From Cylicocyclus nassatus (lineage: Eukaryota; Nematoda; Chromadorea; Rhabditida; Strongylidae), in NCBI GenBank assembly GCA_958299035.1, contig CATQJL010000001.1, positions 18,769,433-18,833,432 on the forward strand: 64,000 nt of DNA. Reading direction: 5' to 3'. The notes beneath the pieces are model-generated. The model did no database searches, was not told where the DNA came from, and saw only the letters and a program-made list of their open reading frames with translations. This document shows, one piece after another, positions 1-11,815 of the stretch; within the stretch, counting starts at the first letter, position 1, and each line of letters starts with the position of its first letter. Position numbers and translations under genes: made by a program.

Positions 1-63
1 ATTCTCGGGAGGGGGGGGCCCTTCTCCCCTCCGCCCCCCCCCCCCCGCCTCGGTCCGCCACTG
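1..63. mobile_element. Right end of a hAT-like MITE (CAGTGGCG-type termini)
   Basis: The window opens inside runs of G and C and reaches a terminus reading GGTCCGCCACTG. This is the inverse of the CAGTGGCGGTCC start of the complete element at 56044-56287, which has an 8-bp target duplication. The left end lies outside the window, so the TSD (which would be GCACATAT at 64-71) cannot be checked. It is non-coding. Confidence 0.6.
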
Positions 64-71
64 GCACATAT

Positions 72-2014
72 GCCAAGTACACTATAAGACTGTCTTCTCC
101 ATCTTCCCAGAAAAATGTGATTATGCCATTTCAAAAGCCCTAAAAACATACAGCAAGTTAAGTAGTAATCAGAATAAAAATCAAAGATTTCTTCACATTT
201 TTTGAAAAGGTGGATTCAGATTGCTGCAAATGAAATAACCGTGACCTAATCTTGCAATGTTTAAATGACTGCGGAAGGGCGGCCGCCAGGAGTTCCCAAA
301 GCCTCACCGCCTTTCCTTGCGGGGGTACTTAGGATGCGTTCATCCTGACTGGAACTGTTCCCAAACTTCGGGATCAGTGCGAACGCAACCTTGGCACTTC
401 CAAGGCGTCCTCGCACTTTTGAACGGGTCCGCCCATTTGCCCTGCCCACTGGCGAATCTCATCACGAGTTGTGCAGGTTTGGATAATAGTTCAATTATTC
501 TGATTGAGCAATGAAGGATGGAACGCGACATACTAGGGTTTGGAGACCCTACCATGTTGCGTCTGTAATATACGAACGAGAAATTTATTACTAGAAATCT
601 TTTGACCATTAGGCGTTACTGTGGGCATCGCTTTCTCGAAAGAAAAATTCCGTTTTTTGACTTTCAGCCGAGACAGGTGTACATATGTATGTTTGGTTGA
701 AATCTTTTGAGCAAGTGTCCTAGAGCATTTCTGACGAACCTCCCACTTTTTCTATTTTTTGGTTGAATTTCTCCAGTTTTTAATTACAACTTTGCTTAGT
801 TTAAATTGGATGCAAATTAAAACACGGAATTACAGTTTTTACGGAGTATGCGAAATACGACTTAATGTGGTTTTGACCTGTTTTGGAACAAAACGTGTTA
901 CAATCAAGAATTGAGCTTCCCATCATTTCCAATAATTTTTTTAAAGAATTTGAATGAGTGCTCAACAGTAAAACTCACTGAAATTGTGTTGTTACCGTAT
1001 TCAAGTGTCCGTGATAATGAATGATAAAAAAAACCTTTTTTCGGAGAGGCTATTTTTGCAAAAAATATCGCTGAAATCTTTTAGTTTCTGCTTGCATGCC
1101 AAATTATTCTATCCAACTTACTATACCTTATTAGATCGATGCACAAGTTCGCGCGTAAATCAAAGGTATTCCATAACAAAAATGTGAACCTAATTTATAG
1201 ATTGTCCGAAAAAAGTGGGTTTTGGCTTCAAGACAGTTACCCCAATAACTTTTCGTGGCTATTCCGAAGAAACAAACTCCCAATAATTGCATTTCAAAGT
1301 TTTGATTATTTCACCTCAAAGTGCCGACAATATAATCTTGAAATCTATGGGACTTTCATAGCAATGCTCCGTACGTTAACGTGACAAGCTTCAATCTTAC
1401 CAATGTAGAGACAAAAACTCTGAGATATATCTCTTTGCAAAGAAAATTACCTTCTTTGTACCAATATATCACTCAGTACTTACTTTGAGTTCTGCAAGGC
1501 CTTTTCGGGGATGTCAAAGTGTCTTTGCTTCTAATGTCAATAATGAGGGTATTTGCCTTGTAAAGACGATTTTGCAGAAATTTTTGCTTTTTCATGTCTA
1601 CGCTATTCCCGCAGCCCGCAGGCTCCGAATAAAAGCATTAGAGGAATAGAGCGAAGGGAGGGGCTTGACCTCTGCGCGAAGGTACGAGGAGCGTTCTGAT
1701 GTGTTAATGCTGGTGCGAATAGAGGTGCTAGAAACTCCTGCGTCCCCTCCCTACGGAAGCTTTTTGTAGAAGCAAGTAATCAAAGGTCAAAGGTTCGATA
1801 CATTTTGAAGCACTCACAGTGTAGCAATTCTAACGTTTTTACTGCGTGTCTGGTCCTGAATGTCCCCTCAATCCCCAATAGGGTTTCTGCCCCCTCCCTC
1901 CTCCCCCAAAAGAAGGGGCAGCGAAAATTTTGTATCAAGTACAAAGATTGAAAATTCCTATCTCACTCTCCCTCCACCAAACAGAATTTCTTGAACCGCT
2001 GCTCTCAGCATACA
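72..2014. other. AT-rich DNA without a recognised gene
   Basis: No frame here resembles a known protein. The longest open stretches (about 80-90 codons around 340-609 and 1139-1384) overlap on opposite strands and have the low-complexity composition expected by chance. No clear inverted repeats or tandem arrays were seen. It may be unique intergenic or intronic sequence. Confidence 0.5.
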
Positions 2015-2022
2015 GTTAACAC

Positions 2023-2755
2023 CAGGGCTCGGCACGAGGTGGCTAGTTGAAAATGAAAAAAACGAAGTCCCCCTTGACTTCGCCACCAAACTACGACATC
2101 CCCCTTGACACGCTAACGAACAAATCAAACACGAAAACAAAAAGAATGAAACAGAACACAAGACCGAGAATAAATAGGCAATAAAAGCTAGTGATTGTTT
2201 GTATTCTCCGGGTTGGCGGCATGCTGTGTCCGCCGCGCACCACCGCGAGCTTGGAGCAGCTTTGCCGCTGCCATCCAGATATTTTGGAGGGCTATAACTA
2301 GGCGGGGAGGAGAGGGTTTGGGGAGGTACAAGAACCGTTTTGTAGAATATCAGATGTAGATTACTTTTATGTAGAAAATTTGAAAAAATTACGTGAAGAA
2401 TAGGAATCATATGACTTTGTTTGCGCTAAGCCACCTCAGGTGGCTATCCAAGTGGCTTGAAAGCCACCTAACCCCGAAAAAAGTTTGCCATGCCCTTAGT
2501 TCACATAATTTTTTCATAATTTTTCATACGTTGTCCTAACTCCCCATTGCCCACCTTCACACCTATTTAGGTGCTATTTCATCTTCACTTCGCTGTAAAC
2601 AAACCCTTTGTTTATTTGCTGGCGGCATGCCGGCAGCGTGCCGACGGCAGATCGAAAGACAGCGTTATGCTCTTCTGCAAAAACGATATCTCCGTTGCTT
2701 TTTCCCCCAAAAACGATATCCAGCTTGCTTTGCAAGCCACCTGTGCCGAGCCCTG
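2023..2755. mobile_element. Non-autonomous hAT-type element, 733 bp
   Basis: The termini are inverted repeats beginning CAGGGCTCGGCAC. The element is flanked on both sides by the perfect 8-bp duplication GTTAACAC (2015-2022 and 2756-2763). An 8-bp duplication with CAG...CTG ends is the hallmark of the hAT superfamily. Subterminal blocks containing AACGATATC and a CCCCTTGAC-like motif recur in the copies at 44964-45194 and 60572-61303. No transposase is seen: the longest open frame (150 codons on the minus strand) is low-complexity. It would depend on a transposase encoded elsewhere. Confidence 0.85.
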
Positions 2756-2763
2756 GTTAACAC

Positions 2764-3608
2764 TTCTCACTAATAAATTTGCACTATAGATCTCGCTTCC
2801 GTAGAAGTCCAACCATGACTTGCTAGCGATTACTTGAGCGACCATTGAAGACCTCCGAACACAAACATTACCGCTTGAAAAAAAAACGATTTTCTGCATT
2901 AATTTAGAACATCGCCTAACATTACTCTGAAAACATTGGAAGATACTAGGAAAATGCCCAAACTTTCGGACCGACCTAATCATTAGTTTGATCTGTTAAG
3001 TCGTATCAAGACCTAAGGCGGCGGATCCAGTGCAGGTAATCATTCTACATGCTAGCTTTTCTTCATGGTCGCATCGTAATATACAGCTTCTTGCTACCTT
3101 TGAGGCGCTGGTAAAAATCATAGAATTGTTTGGATAAGACGCGCCAGAAAACGCAAAGGCCAAGAGAGGGAGGGATTTGGCACCCAGTTGAAGTGCGGTT
3201 CACACCTGCCACAGCTTCTTTACCACTCTCGCCGTTTATATACCTCTATCGATACACTTAATTTTAGCTGCTGAGCAGCTCGCTCTAGCTCGGTTATTTC
3301 AAAAGCAGCGTCCGGGTAGACCGGGCATTGTTCGCTGCTACAAAATTGTCGGATAATCTCTGTTACATATTGTATTTGATTTTCAAAACCTCAAAGGCTG
3401 CGAAAGATGTGATGCTAACGGCATAAAGGCAGGGTCAAATGGTCTATCCATCAATACCGTCGCATCTGCAATTCGTGCACAAAACACCCACTTTGTAGCT
3501 GAAAATCCGTTGTTCCCGTTTAACCAAATAAGTTGGCATTACTCCGAGAGTTGAGCGAAAGTCGGGACGATGTGGTAATCAAGCCGGCAAAGTCAGTATT
3601 CAGCGACG
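2764..3608. other. No gene seen; possible solo mariner terminus near 2950-2979
   Basis: Most of this stretch is featureless. Around 2958-2979 the sequence resembles a mariner right end (AACTTTCGGACCGACCTAA), but the following bases are TC rather than TA and no left partner was found. It may be a relic end. Confidence 0.3.
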
Positions 3609-3767
3609 AATTCAAAACGCACAAGCGTACCTGTCGGCGACGCGGCATTGACGTGCAGTTTTCTCCGCCGAGCGCGACAGCGAGCACGAACTTAGCTTTT
3701 CTACGTTTTTTCGTTGTTTTTCTTAAGTTTCAGACGCCGATCTTTGTACGCTTGTGTGTTCCGAATT
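3609..3767. mobile_element. Short palindromic GC-rich MITE, copy 1
   Basis: The ends are inverted copies of a roughly 20-bp terminus around CGCACAAGCGTAC. The interior is GC-rich, including CTCCGCCGAGCGCGACAGCG. The same interior occurs in reverse orientation at about 5130-5270, which shows a dispersed repeat rather than a chance palindrome. No clear target duplication was found, so the superfamily is unknown. It is non-coding. Confidence 0.6.
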
Positions 3768-5129
3768 TGCTTTCGACAAGGCTTTCCGAACTCGATCAGC
3801 AACAAGATCAGCAACATCAGCAACAATCACTATTGTCACAAAGTGGAGCAATCACAGCTTTGTAATGTCGGTGTCTGGTAAAAAATTTCGGTTACAGCCA
3901 TGCGCACCTAGGTGGTTTTGTGATTTCGTCCGCGAATCTTCAAGAAGCTTTCCCCACATCTGAAATTTCTCCGAAATATCCCGCAGTGGAGAGGCATCGT
4001 TACATCTGAGGCTCAAATTCCCACTAACGGACTTGGTCACGACAAAATGTTTTCAAAAGGCCGCGCAGATTGAAAAAAGACACTGAATTGCGAAATGCTT
4101 GCTCTATCCGCCGGTCAGCAAATTATGTTTGGGATCCTAATAAGAATGAGAACTAGTCAAAGCTGTACATGGTGAAAACGTCGGATTGCGCCTCGGTTAG
4201 TGACTTCGAGGAGCAACCAAATCGAGAACATAATTGCTGAAAAGAGAAAGGCGAAAAATTTATGGTGGTTTGTTTCTTTGCATATCCACTCCTACTGCGC
4301 CTCGCAATGCCCTCTAGCATCAAAGAATTTTTAATCGTCACAGTGAGCGGCCTATGTAAGCGAAAACTGACAAAGAAATTTGAAAACTATCTTCCACGTT
4401 ACCTACTGTACCCCATGCTAAAGCAGTTATGTATATACAACGGCGTGCCATGCCGAAGTAGCTGAATGGTAACCAAAACTAGTCCACTCTGAACATAGAC
4501 CTGAGAAAATTTCGGTGAACTTCGGCGGAGGCCGTCCAAGCACAGCCGCCGCGATTCTTTTTTCACAAATAATGAGCGGCAATTCAAGAATTTCACATTC
4601 CAGAGGTTGATCTGACTTCGTCATGAAGATCCTTACTGTAGTTTCAAGCCTCAAAGTACATATTGTGCACAGACTATATTTGCGGTAGTGTAGGACCACA
4701 ATTGATTTCTAACCAATTCCAGCTTTAGTTAGAAACTACACCCAAAAACCTATTCGAACTTTTCTGCTTTCTACCCTTACAAACAGGTGAAGCAGAACTG
4801 GCAACAGGTTTGCAAGGAAGCCGTAACTTCATCAATAACGCTTTGATAAATTTTCTTTTCGCTTCTTGGTAATGTTAACAACTGAGTCTATAAATCAAGG
4901 CTGAAAAGGATACTTTATCGGTAAACAATCAGCACGTATAACTCCTTTGAGCGGTTTTGCTTTTCTCTTCACCGTTGTTATACATCTACCTGACTTTAAT
5001 GATATTCCACTTTATTGGAACATCACCGGTACGCTAAACGCAAATAGTGCATGCAAAGAAGCCACATAAAAAAACCAAGCCTTCCAGTTCTGCCTTTTCT
5101 GCTCCAGTAATTGTGCGCTTGAAAGACGG
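3768..5129. other. Between-repeat DNA, no gene recognised
   Basis: Open frames of up to 90 codons (for example minus strand 4427-4699) match nothing I recognise and overlap frames on the other strand. The stretch lies between two oppositely oriented copies of one small MITE. Its boundaries could be read as one large inverted-repeat element, but each flanking copy is itself a complete palindrome, so two insertions are more likely. Confidence 0.4.
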
Positions 5130-5270
5130 GACGAATTTGAATCACAAGATCGGCGTCTGAAACTTCAAAAAACGTAAAAAAGCTAAGTTCGTGCTCGCTG
5201 TCGCGCTCGGCGGAGAAAACTGAGCGTCGCTACCGCGTCGCCGATCAGGGTACGCTTGTGCGTTCCGAAT
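5130..5270. mobile_element. Short palindromic GC-rich MITE, copy 2 (inverted)
   Basis: This is the reverse complement of 3609-3767 over most of its length. It shares the CGCTGTCGCGCTCGGCGGAG core and the GTACGCTTGTGCGTTCC terminus at 5250-5268. The end near 5130-5150 is eroded. It is non-coding. Confidence 0.55.
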
Positions 5271-5709
5271 ACGCCGTCTTTAGCATACATGGAAGGATGA
5301 CACAGACATGTCTACACACGTTTACCCGAGCGGTTCAAATGTTAGTGTGCGCCATCTTAGCAATCGTTGACATTTCAACAAAGGACGCGTCTTCAAAAAA
5401 TCTAAAAAATAATTTTTACCTTTCCTGTATTCATTTCTGCATGATGCAAACAAAAAGAAGATTTTGGATAAAAGCCTGAATTTTTGATTTCTTTTCATCC
5501 TTCGCTTTTCGCACGCTGGAAGCACCCCAAAGTACCTCCGTGTAAAAGGCAATGCCAAAATACGTTTGCAAAATATATAAAAGAAAAAGAGCATAAGAGT
5601 AAGTGCGGAGAAGAAGTAGAGAGAAAAATTCAAAAATTTGTAGGTGTTCACGAAAGTGCCGTAAACTTCTTGGTCACTTGTGCTTTTGCGACATCGATCA
5701 TTGCTGGTG

Positions 5710-6292
5710 CTCAGATAATCGCCAGGGGCAGGCGGCCATGCGATGTATGGACAAGCGGGCACCGGAAAAATAGTTCGTTGATTTCTTGCGGCCCGCTTGC
5801 AGATATTTGGGAGAATTTTGGCGAGATTTGTGCGAATGATCGGAGAACGATTGCGGCTTTTTCATAAATTAGTTGCGGCGCAGCGGCCGCATTCGCGAGG
5901 CTTCCGCGAAAATATGCAAAATTGTTGAGGGCCGCACGGTTCTTTACGAAGGACCGCACAGCCCGTAGGTACTTTCTCCTAAGAGAAAGTACCTCAAACT
6001 CGGGTAATCAAACCAACGGTGACACCTCTGCCATATAGAGTGTTACCTCTGCTTGGCGTACGCCCGAAACTGCCTTAAAAAAGTCCGAGCGCTTACTGAA
6101 AGTTTGGCTTGCGCTGAAACAAATTATTCGACGAGCGCCTGCAGAAAATGCAGTATTGCTGCCCGCTGGCAAGCTATGTGACAGTAAAGGAAGTACCGTC
6201 CGCTGGAGGTTTGACCACGCCCCAAAATTCTCCTGACCGCCTGCAGAAAAGCGCGAGTCTGCAGTCCGCCTGCCCTCCGGCGATTATCTGAG
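5710..6292. mobile_element. Inverted-repeat element, 583 bp, unclassified
   Basis: The termini CTCAGATAATCGCC (5710-5723) and GGCGATTATCTGAG (6279-6292) are exact inverses. The similarity continues inward as an imperfect GC-rich repeat related to GGGCAGGCGG. The interior has GC-rich patches such as GTTGCGGCGCAGCGGCCGC and no recognisable transposase. No convincing target duplication flanks it, so it cannot be assigned to a superfamily. Confidence 0.55.
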
Positions 6293-6544
6293 GTAGACCC
6301 TGCTATGTCCTAAGTGGTTGCTAGTTTGAGATCTTCGAAAAGTCCCTTGAATTTTGAGAAAAGAGGGTCGTAAAAAGGTCAGGAAGAAAGGGGGGGTCGT
6401 TATTGAGATAATAGTAATGTTAGCGACATGATGTGAGTCAACAATGTCTGATAGGCCCATTGTGTAAGATACCAGCACTGATGTTTTAGCCTACCGTCGT
6501 ACACGCACAGTAAACATATTAAAAGAACCCTAAAAGCATAAAAG

Positions 6545-7590
6545 CATCATTTCGTAATCAGCATATAAAATCACCCCTGCGGGCCAAGTTTCAGCGGATT
6601 TTGAGGTTTCCAAATATTGACACACTCAAGTGAGGTGGTCATTTTCGAACATGCTAACTTTGTTCCAGAAGTGAGTAAACTGCTTTTTTCTGCACTCATT
6701 ACAAAGAACTAATTCTTTGCTTACAAGGATTCCCGCTTGAAACTAACCTCCATACCCTGGAATTGAAAGCAAGCCAAAATCTCGTCTGTTCCCTTCTTCC
6801 GCTTTCAAATTCTCGGACTAACGAAGAACAATCAGGCTCAAACCATTTTTCGTGAGTATATGAGAATCAAGCTATCAATTATACTTGTTCTTCCGCTTTT
6901 CCTCGCAATTCAGGTAATAGCGCAGACTTAGCACATTACCGTAATCCAATATTTTCGCGGTGTGTTCGATTAGCTTAGCTAAGGAAAAACGGCTACGTTT
7001 TTCCCTACTAACGACAGGCAAAACATCTTTGAAAGATTCCTACTATATGGAGAAGAAGGTTTAGCAGTGGCAATTATATAAAAAAGACAGAGAGAATGCT
7101 GTAAAGGGAGTTAATGGGGTGCGCACAACCCCTTAAAAAGGTGTAGCGGCCAAAGCTTTTTAGGGGTTGTGCCACACCCCATTAACTTACCTCCAAAAAG
7201 AATTTTAAGGAACAAAATACATAAAGATTTTATAGCCTGAGCCCTGTAGTTTTCATGAAAGTAATTTATGCTTAATTTGTCTTCTTCACTCTAAATAAAG
7301 GCTGATGTATCGCAGCCATTGAAAGCGAAAAATGAGACGAAATTTCGGCCTGCTTCTAATTCCATAGTTTGGCGGTTATTTCAAGCAAGATTCATGTTAT
7401 AGTTAAATATGGAGTAGTGCTTTGTATTGAGTACAAAAAGCGTTAGCTAGCTCGCTCTTTTGAGATATAGTCAATCATGTTTGAGACATACCACTTCACT
7501 TGAGTGGTCTAATATTGAGAACCCTCAGAATTTGCTAAAACTTGACCCATGGAGGTTATATGAATGATAATTACGAATATGTGACTAATT
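6545..7590. repeat. Foldback (long inverted-repeat) element, about 1 kb
   Basis: The left arm (about 6545-6655) and right arm (about 7475-7590) are diverged inverted copies over more than 100 bp. They share ACTCAAGTGAGGTGGT-like and TTCGTAAT-like blocks. The middle holds a separate small palindrome at 7110-7186. There is no coding content and the outer limits are uncertain. Confidence 0.5.
7110..7186. repeat. Near-perfect 31-bp-arm palindrome
   Basis: The arms 7110-7140 and 7156-7186 are inverse copies starting GTTAATGGGGTG, with only small indels, around a 15-base spacer. The sequence would form a stable hairpin. It may be a tiny MITE, or the centre of the surrounding foldback element. Confidence 0.7.
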
Positions 7591-7872
7591 GTGCTTAGTA
7601 GCGCCTTTATGTCATGCCTACGGCAGGCAAACGATAATGCTGGTGGGGGAGGGGGTCGTATACGGCGCTTGTGTGCCTCTTGCTCGTCCCTAACCACAGC
7701 CCCTCCGAAAGAAGGAAGTGGCGCGCTAAACCTCAGAGCCACTCAAACTCCGCCCACTCGCTTGCGAGTGGCAATCTCCTTGAACGAAGTCTCCTTAGCC
7801 CTCGACGACTTCCACGCGGGTCTAACAAAACATGAGGACTACGTTTTTAATTGCTACGACCTACGCAGATAA
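7591..7872 (+). other. GC-rich open frame of unknown nature
   Basis: A frame of 93 codons runs through a markedly GC-rich patch in AT-rich surroundings. The first third is glycine- and proline-rich low complexity. The last 35 or so residues (ending NCYDLRR) look more protein-like. The minus strand is also open for about 77 codons, so openness alone proves little. I recognise no family, and the apparent start is not a strong one. It could be an eroded exon or part of an unrecognised repeat. Confidence 0.15.
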
Positions 7873-9508
7873 GACAGAAATATACATGAAATTGCGCGGG
7901 TTGCCTTTATTGAGGGCTGTTTGGTCTTACTACTTTGTTCCGGAGCAATCGCAATCGATCCAGGACAATTGCATTTTGTGTAATATTATAGATTGCATCT
8001 AATTATCAACCACTCGAAGATGTGCTTCGTTTATTTTAATTTGAGTCACATTCCAAATACCGCGTGGATTCTGGAGTGCGGGATATCTCCTGCGAATGGT
8101 CTTGTTGGAAAAACAAGAAGCCGAATCTTGGGAGAAAAGCTGCTGCGCTTTGTGAGTTGCAACTGCTTGCCAAGCTTTCGACCTTATTACTGCCATAATT
8201 TGAAACAGGATTTCTAGTGGCAGAAGTTCATAGATTAATTCAGTTATCACATTAATCTGTTCCATTTCACTTGCAGAATGTTGTCACCAAACCATTATCC
8301 GAAGTTTACAAATTGAGTTTGCGTAAGTATGCCAGATTCTCATGGTATCAAATTAATCCAAAAGTTTTTCACAAACATTTTTGAAAAGCGTAATCTCCTC
8401 CACTTTTAACAGATCCGTTCTAACTGATACAGATAAAGAAAGTTATGCTCAAATTTTAACTGCTTGAAGGAAAAGAAAACCGGTGTCGGTATACTGCAAC
8501 GCCACAAGCTGGCGAGCAAAAAAATTCAGAGTGCATATTGATGTTCGTTGCCGAGAATGGTTAAAGGTTTAGTAAAGCCCTGTTCTTCTTTCCGCGGAAT
8601 AGCTTAGTTTTTCTGAAAAAACTGTGCAATATGTCTTTGCAAGTACTTACTCAATCTTTCGTTTTTATTCTCAGTATTGTTTCATAATTCTGTGATTTCC
8701 TAATGGCATATTTACTTAACTTGCCTATTGGTAACACATGTTTTCTATCAACCTCAAGTGAAGATTTTTTTTGCAGAAGCTTTTTTCCATGCAATAAAAA
8801 GTCCGACATACAGCAAATTTATAACTGCAGTTTTTGCGAGAGAGAATTTTAGCCAAAATCGAACAATGCTCACTGTACCACCTATGGTCACTTGCAGTGA
8901 CATAAAGAAATTGACTTTACTATTATTATCTAAGAGCAAATCCTACATAAGGTCCGAAACTGCCCACTTTTTTCTGCATTCTAAAGGAGGCCAAAAACTT
9001 TTTGAAATTTCAATTTTTTGCTAAAGCATAGAGAAGCCTTTCAGTTTTCTTATTTTTGGTTTGTACAAAAGTGCACTCTGGCTGCACAGAGAAAAGTTGC
9101 TGCAGTCGCTTTTCGATTGATAGTTCTATACAACATAGAATGGCCCCAGCGCTACGCCAAGTTTGATTAAAAACTTGTCTGCTCAAAATTTCAAAAACTA
9201 AGTTGAAAACATATTTTCTAGCAGATGACTTCGCGAGTGTCATGCATAATTGTGGTATCAAATGAGCATCCTTTGGTGTGAAACAAGGAAATGGGGGAAA
9301 TTTGAAATTTCGATATTGTTAAATCATGGAACTTTGGTATGACAGGGATTTGAGAAAAGGAAAGCATAAACAATGCTGAAAAACAGGAGGGCTTTTAGAT
9401 GCCACAAAAAAGTTTCTAAAAGAAAAAAGGTTTTACTTCAAAGGCTAACGCTTAAGGGAAATGGTATAAGAACTTGCATTGATCATGAATTAATCTAATC
9501 TTTATATG
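7873..9508. other. AT-rich DNA, no gene recognised
   Basis: Only short overlapping open frames occur here (up to 98 codons at 8728-9024), with compositions typical of AT-rich noise. No clear inverted or tandem repeat was seen. Confidence 0.4.
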
Positions 9509-10197
9509 TTAAGTTGTCCCGAAAGTTCGCTTGCACCTACTTTAACCAATCATTACCTTTATTGTTTCACCAATTTCTTCGCTTTCATATTTATTTGAGA
9601 GCGATTTATGTTCTGCTACCTGTTCTTTCTAAGTGAGCAAATTTTGTGCTGATTGAACATCCCTATTAAGAGTTATGATTTGCCTGTTTTGTACAGCTCC
9701 CTCTAAGGACTACACCAAATACTGCAAAATCTCAAACTTTGAGGCTACAAAACTCAATTATTGGTATCACTAGCCGTACAAAATAAGCGATCGCTTTAAA
9801 ACAAGTGGATTATGAGTTTGAGGTACATCACTGCACACCCTGAAATCGTTGAATACGGCGATACATTCAGAAGTCGCACCTATAGCAAAAAAAGGTAGCG
9901 TTAGAAAAAAAGAAAAAGTTGCAGCCATGCTGAATATATACAAAACATCGCATCGGTTTGCAAAAGGATTGCCCAATCCGCAGGCTAACAAAGCAGCTTC
10001 AAAAGTCTGGATGAAAATTCTGATAGTGACTTAGAGGAGCTGCAAGCTTATTGTCAGCGCTTGTCGGAAGAGTGGCATGGAAAACATAGCATTTGGAAAA
10101 GAAAGAAATTCTGCATCGAATACTCCTTAAACTGTTATTATCTCTACCAAGACTTGCGGGTTGGTCCAAGAAACGGAAAGTACTTTTGCACCGACCA
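9509..10197. mobile_element. Mariner-type non-autonomous element, degenerate
   Basis: The right end, read on the minus strand, starts TGGTCGGTGCAAAAGTA next to TTA. The left end reads TTAAGTTGTCCCGAAAG. The interior (about 9700-9960) shares ordered blocks with the interior of the element at 24936-25944, including ACTGCAAAA, AAATAAGCGAT and AGCGTTAGAAA. This identifies it as a relative of that family. The TA duplication is clear only on the right, and no transposase frame remains. Confidence 0.5.
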
Positions 10198-10429
10198 TTA
10201 CATGTATATAAAGTAGAAAGTTTTTAGCGTGTGCAGTTACTGTATGTTTGTAAAATATCTTTTTTCGCGATTGTGCTAAAACTTTACACATATGTTTTCG
10301 ATCCCAGAAACTGTAACAGGCTTCTGTTTGAGCTGTTCCGCTGGGGAACGCAGGCCATCTTTCCGTCAATCTGCGAGCCGGAGGACAACGTTTACACGGG
10401 ATTCTTGAGTCGCACTGACATCTTACCTT

Positions 10430-11815
10430 CAGAAGGAGAGGATTCCCGAGCAGTTGAAAACGTCAAGAACCGTCCTTCTCTTCAGGAAGGGTGAACGGGA
10501 GCGCCTTTGAAACCATTGTCCGATATGCCTGTTGAGTATGCTGTACAAGGTTCTCACGAAGATTATCCTCGCTTGCATCTAGGACACTGGATGAAGGCCA
10601 ACCCCGGGGGCAGACTGGATTTTGCAAAGGATTCAGCTGCAAGGACCACATCTAGACCGTCTTGAGGGTTATCGAAGTCTGCTGGGAGTACCGACTGCCT
10701 CTCGTCCTGACCTTCGAAAAAGCTTTTGACAGCGTCGAAACCAACGCCATGTCTGCGCTAATCGATCAAGGAGTGGACCCAGTTTACATGAGGATGTTAA
10801 CCGACTGCTACAAAAAGTGTAAACGAAGATGCAGATATTCCATCGCCCCTGACCATTCCAGTTGGGAAGGGGGTTCGACAAGGCGACACTATTTCGCCAA
10901 AGCTGTTCACGCGGCCTTGCAGTGGGTGACGAAGTCATTAGACTGGGAAGAGAGAGGCATATAGTTGATGGGAGATTCCTGTCCAACCTTCGTTTTGCGG
11001 ATGACATCGTTCTCTTCTCGAGCAGTATCACTGAAGCAGAGAGGATGCCGAAGGAACTGAACGAAGTAGGGAAGAAGATCGGATTACGAATAAATCGGAA
11101 GAAGACTCAGTTCATGAGGACTGCCCTTTGCGAAGATGCAGAAATAAAATTGGAAGGCACCCCTATTATGGAGACGTCTTCTTGCGTGCATCTCGGACGT
11201 TCGATGAACATGGAGAATGACTTGAGGGATGAACTTAACAGGAGAAGAAGAGCAGCCTGGGCCGCCTTTGGGCCTCTGAAGAAAGTCACCGACCAACTGA
11301 CGGACCCGGAGCTTCGTGCCCACCTGTTCGACTCAACCGTTCTCCCGGCGCTCTGTGACGCAGCTGAAACTTGGGCCGACACTGCATCCACGTCGAAAGC
11401 TTTACGGACCACCCACAGAGCGCTCGAGCGCAGTCTTCTGAGGATGACCCGACACAAGCAACATCTAGTCGGATTTCGCAGTACGGATATGAGAAGAATG
11501 TCCCGTCTTCGTGACCCAGCGGAATACGTCGCGAAAGCGAAACATCGATGGGCCGGTCACATTATGAGAAGAACAGACGACAGATGGACATAGAACATCA
11601 GAGGTGGTTTCATTGCTAAGCGAACCGTCCTTGAGGAAGACTGGACCGGATGGACCGGCTGAGAAATCAGCTGGATACGATTATCGCACCTAAAACTTGT
11701 GGACGCAACCACCGACGACAAACAAAAAAATCATTAATGTCCGAAGCGAAGGGTAGGGAGGATCACTACAAACTTCTGTGCTGGGGCCGCACTCTACGTG
11801 AAGACGGGGCATCTA
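10430..11815 (+). mobile_element. RTE-clade LINE A, decayed, reverse transcriptase to 3' part
   Basis: Translated pieces follow the order of an RTE-type reverse transcriptase. First is a segment reading PEQLKTSRTVLLFRKG (from about 10455), then a PICLLSMLYKV-like block near 10525. Next come TFEKAFDSVET near 10700 and GVRQGDTISPK near 10875, then FADDIVLFS near 10996, the catalytic aspartate pair. It continues to a C-terminal region with RWAGHIMRR near 11550. The 5' endonuclease domain is missing, as expected for 5' truncation. The frame changes several times between 10660 and 10970, so the copy cannot be active. The GC-rich composition contrasts with its surroundings. Enzymes of this family copy their RNA onto nicked target DNA. 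Confidence 0.88.
10862..11593 (+). pseudogene. RTE reverse transcriptase remnant, largest open piece
   Basis: This 243-codon frame holds the catalytic palm and thumb end of LINE A. Residues 45-48 are FADD, the metal-binding motif of reverse transcriptases. The following residues match the conserved RTE C-terminal region, including HLFDSTVLPAL and AKHRWAGHIMRR. The first 32 or so residues are out of frame: the proper upstream reading (RQGDTISPK, then LQWV) lies in two other frames. A stop follows MRRTDDRWT, and homologous sequence resumes in another frame around 11650. It is therefore a pseudogene with at least four frame breaks, not a host gene. Confidence 0.85.

Noticed and set aside
1958..2410. 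150-codon minus-strand frame
   Set aside because: It lies across the boundary of the hAT element at 2023-2755 and is low-complexity, so it is accidental.
2950..2979. Solo mariner right end
   Set aside because: It resembles a terminus, but there is no TA after it and no left partner was found, so it is not listed as an element.
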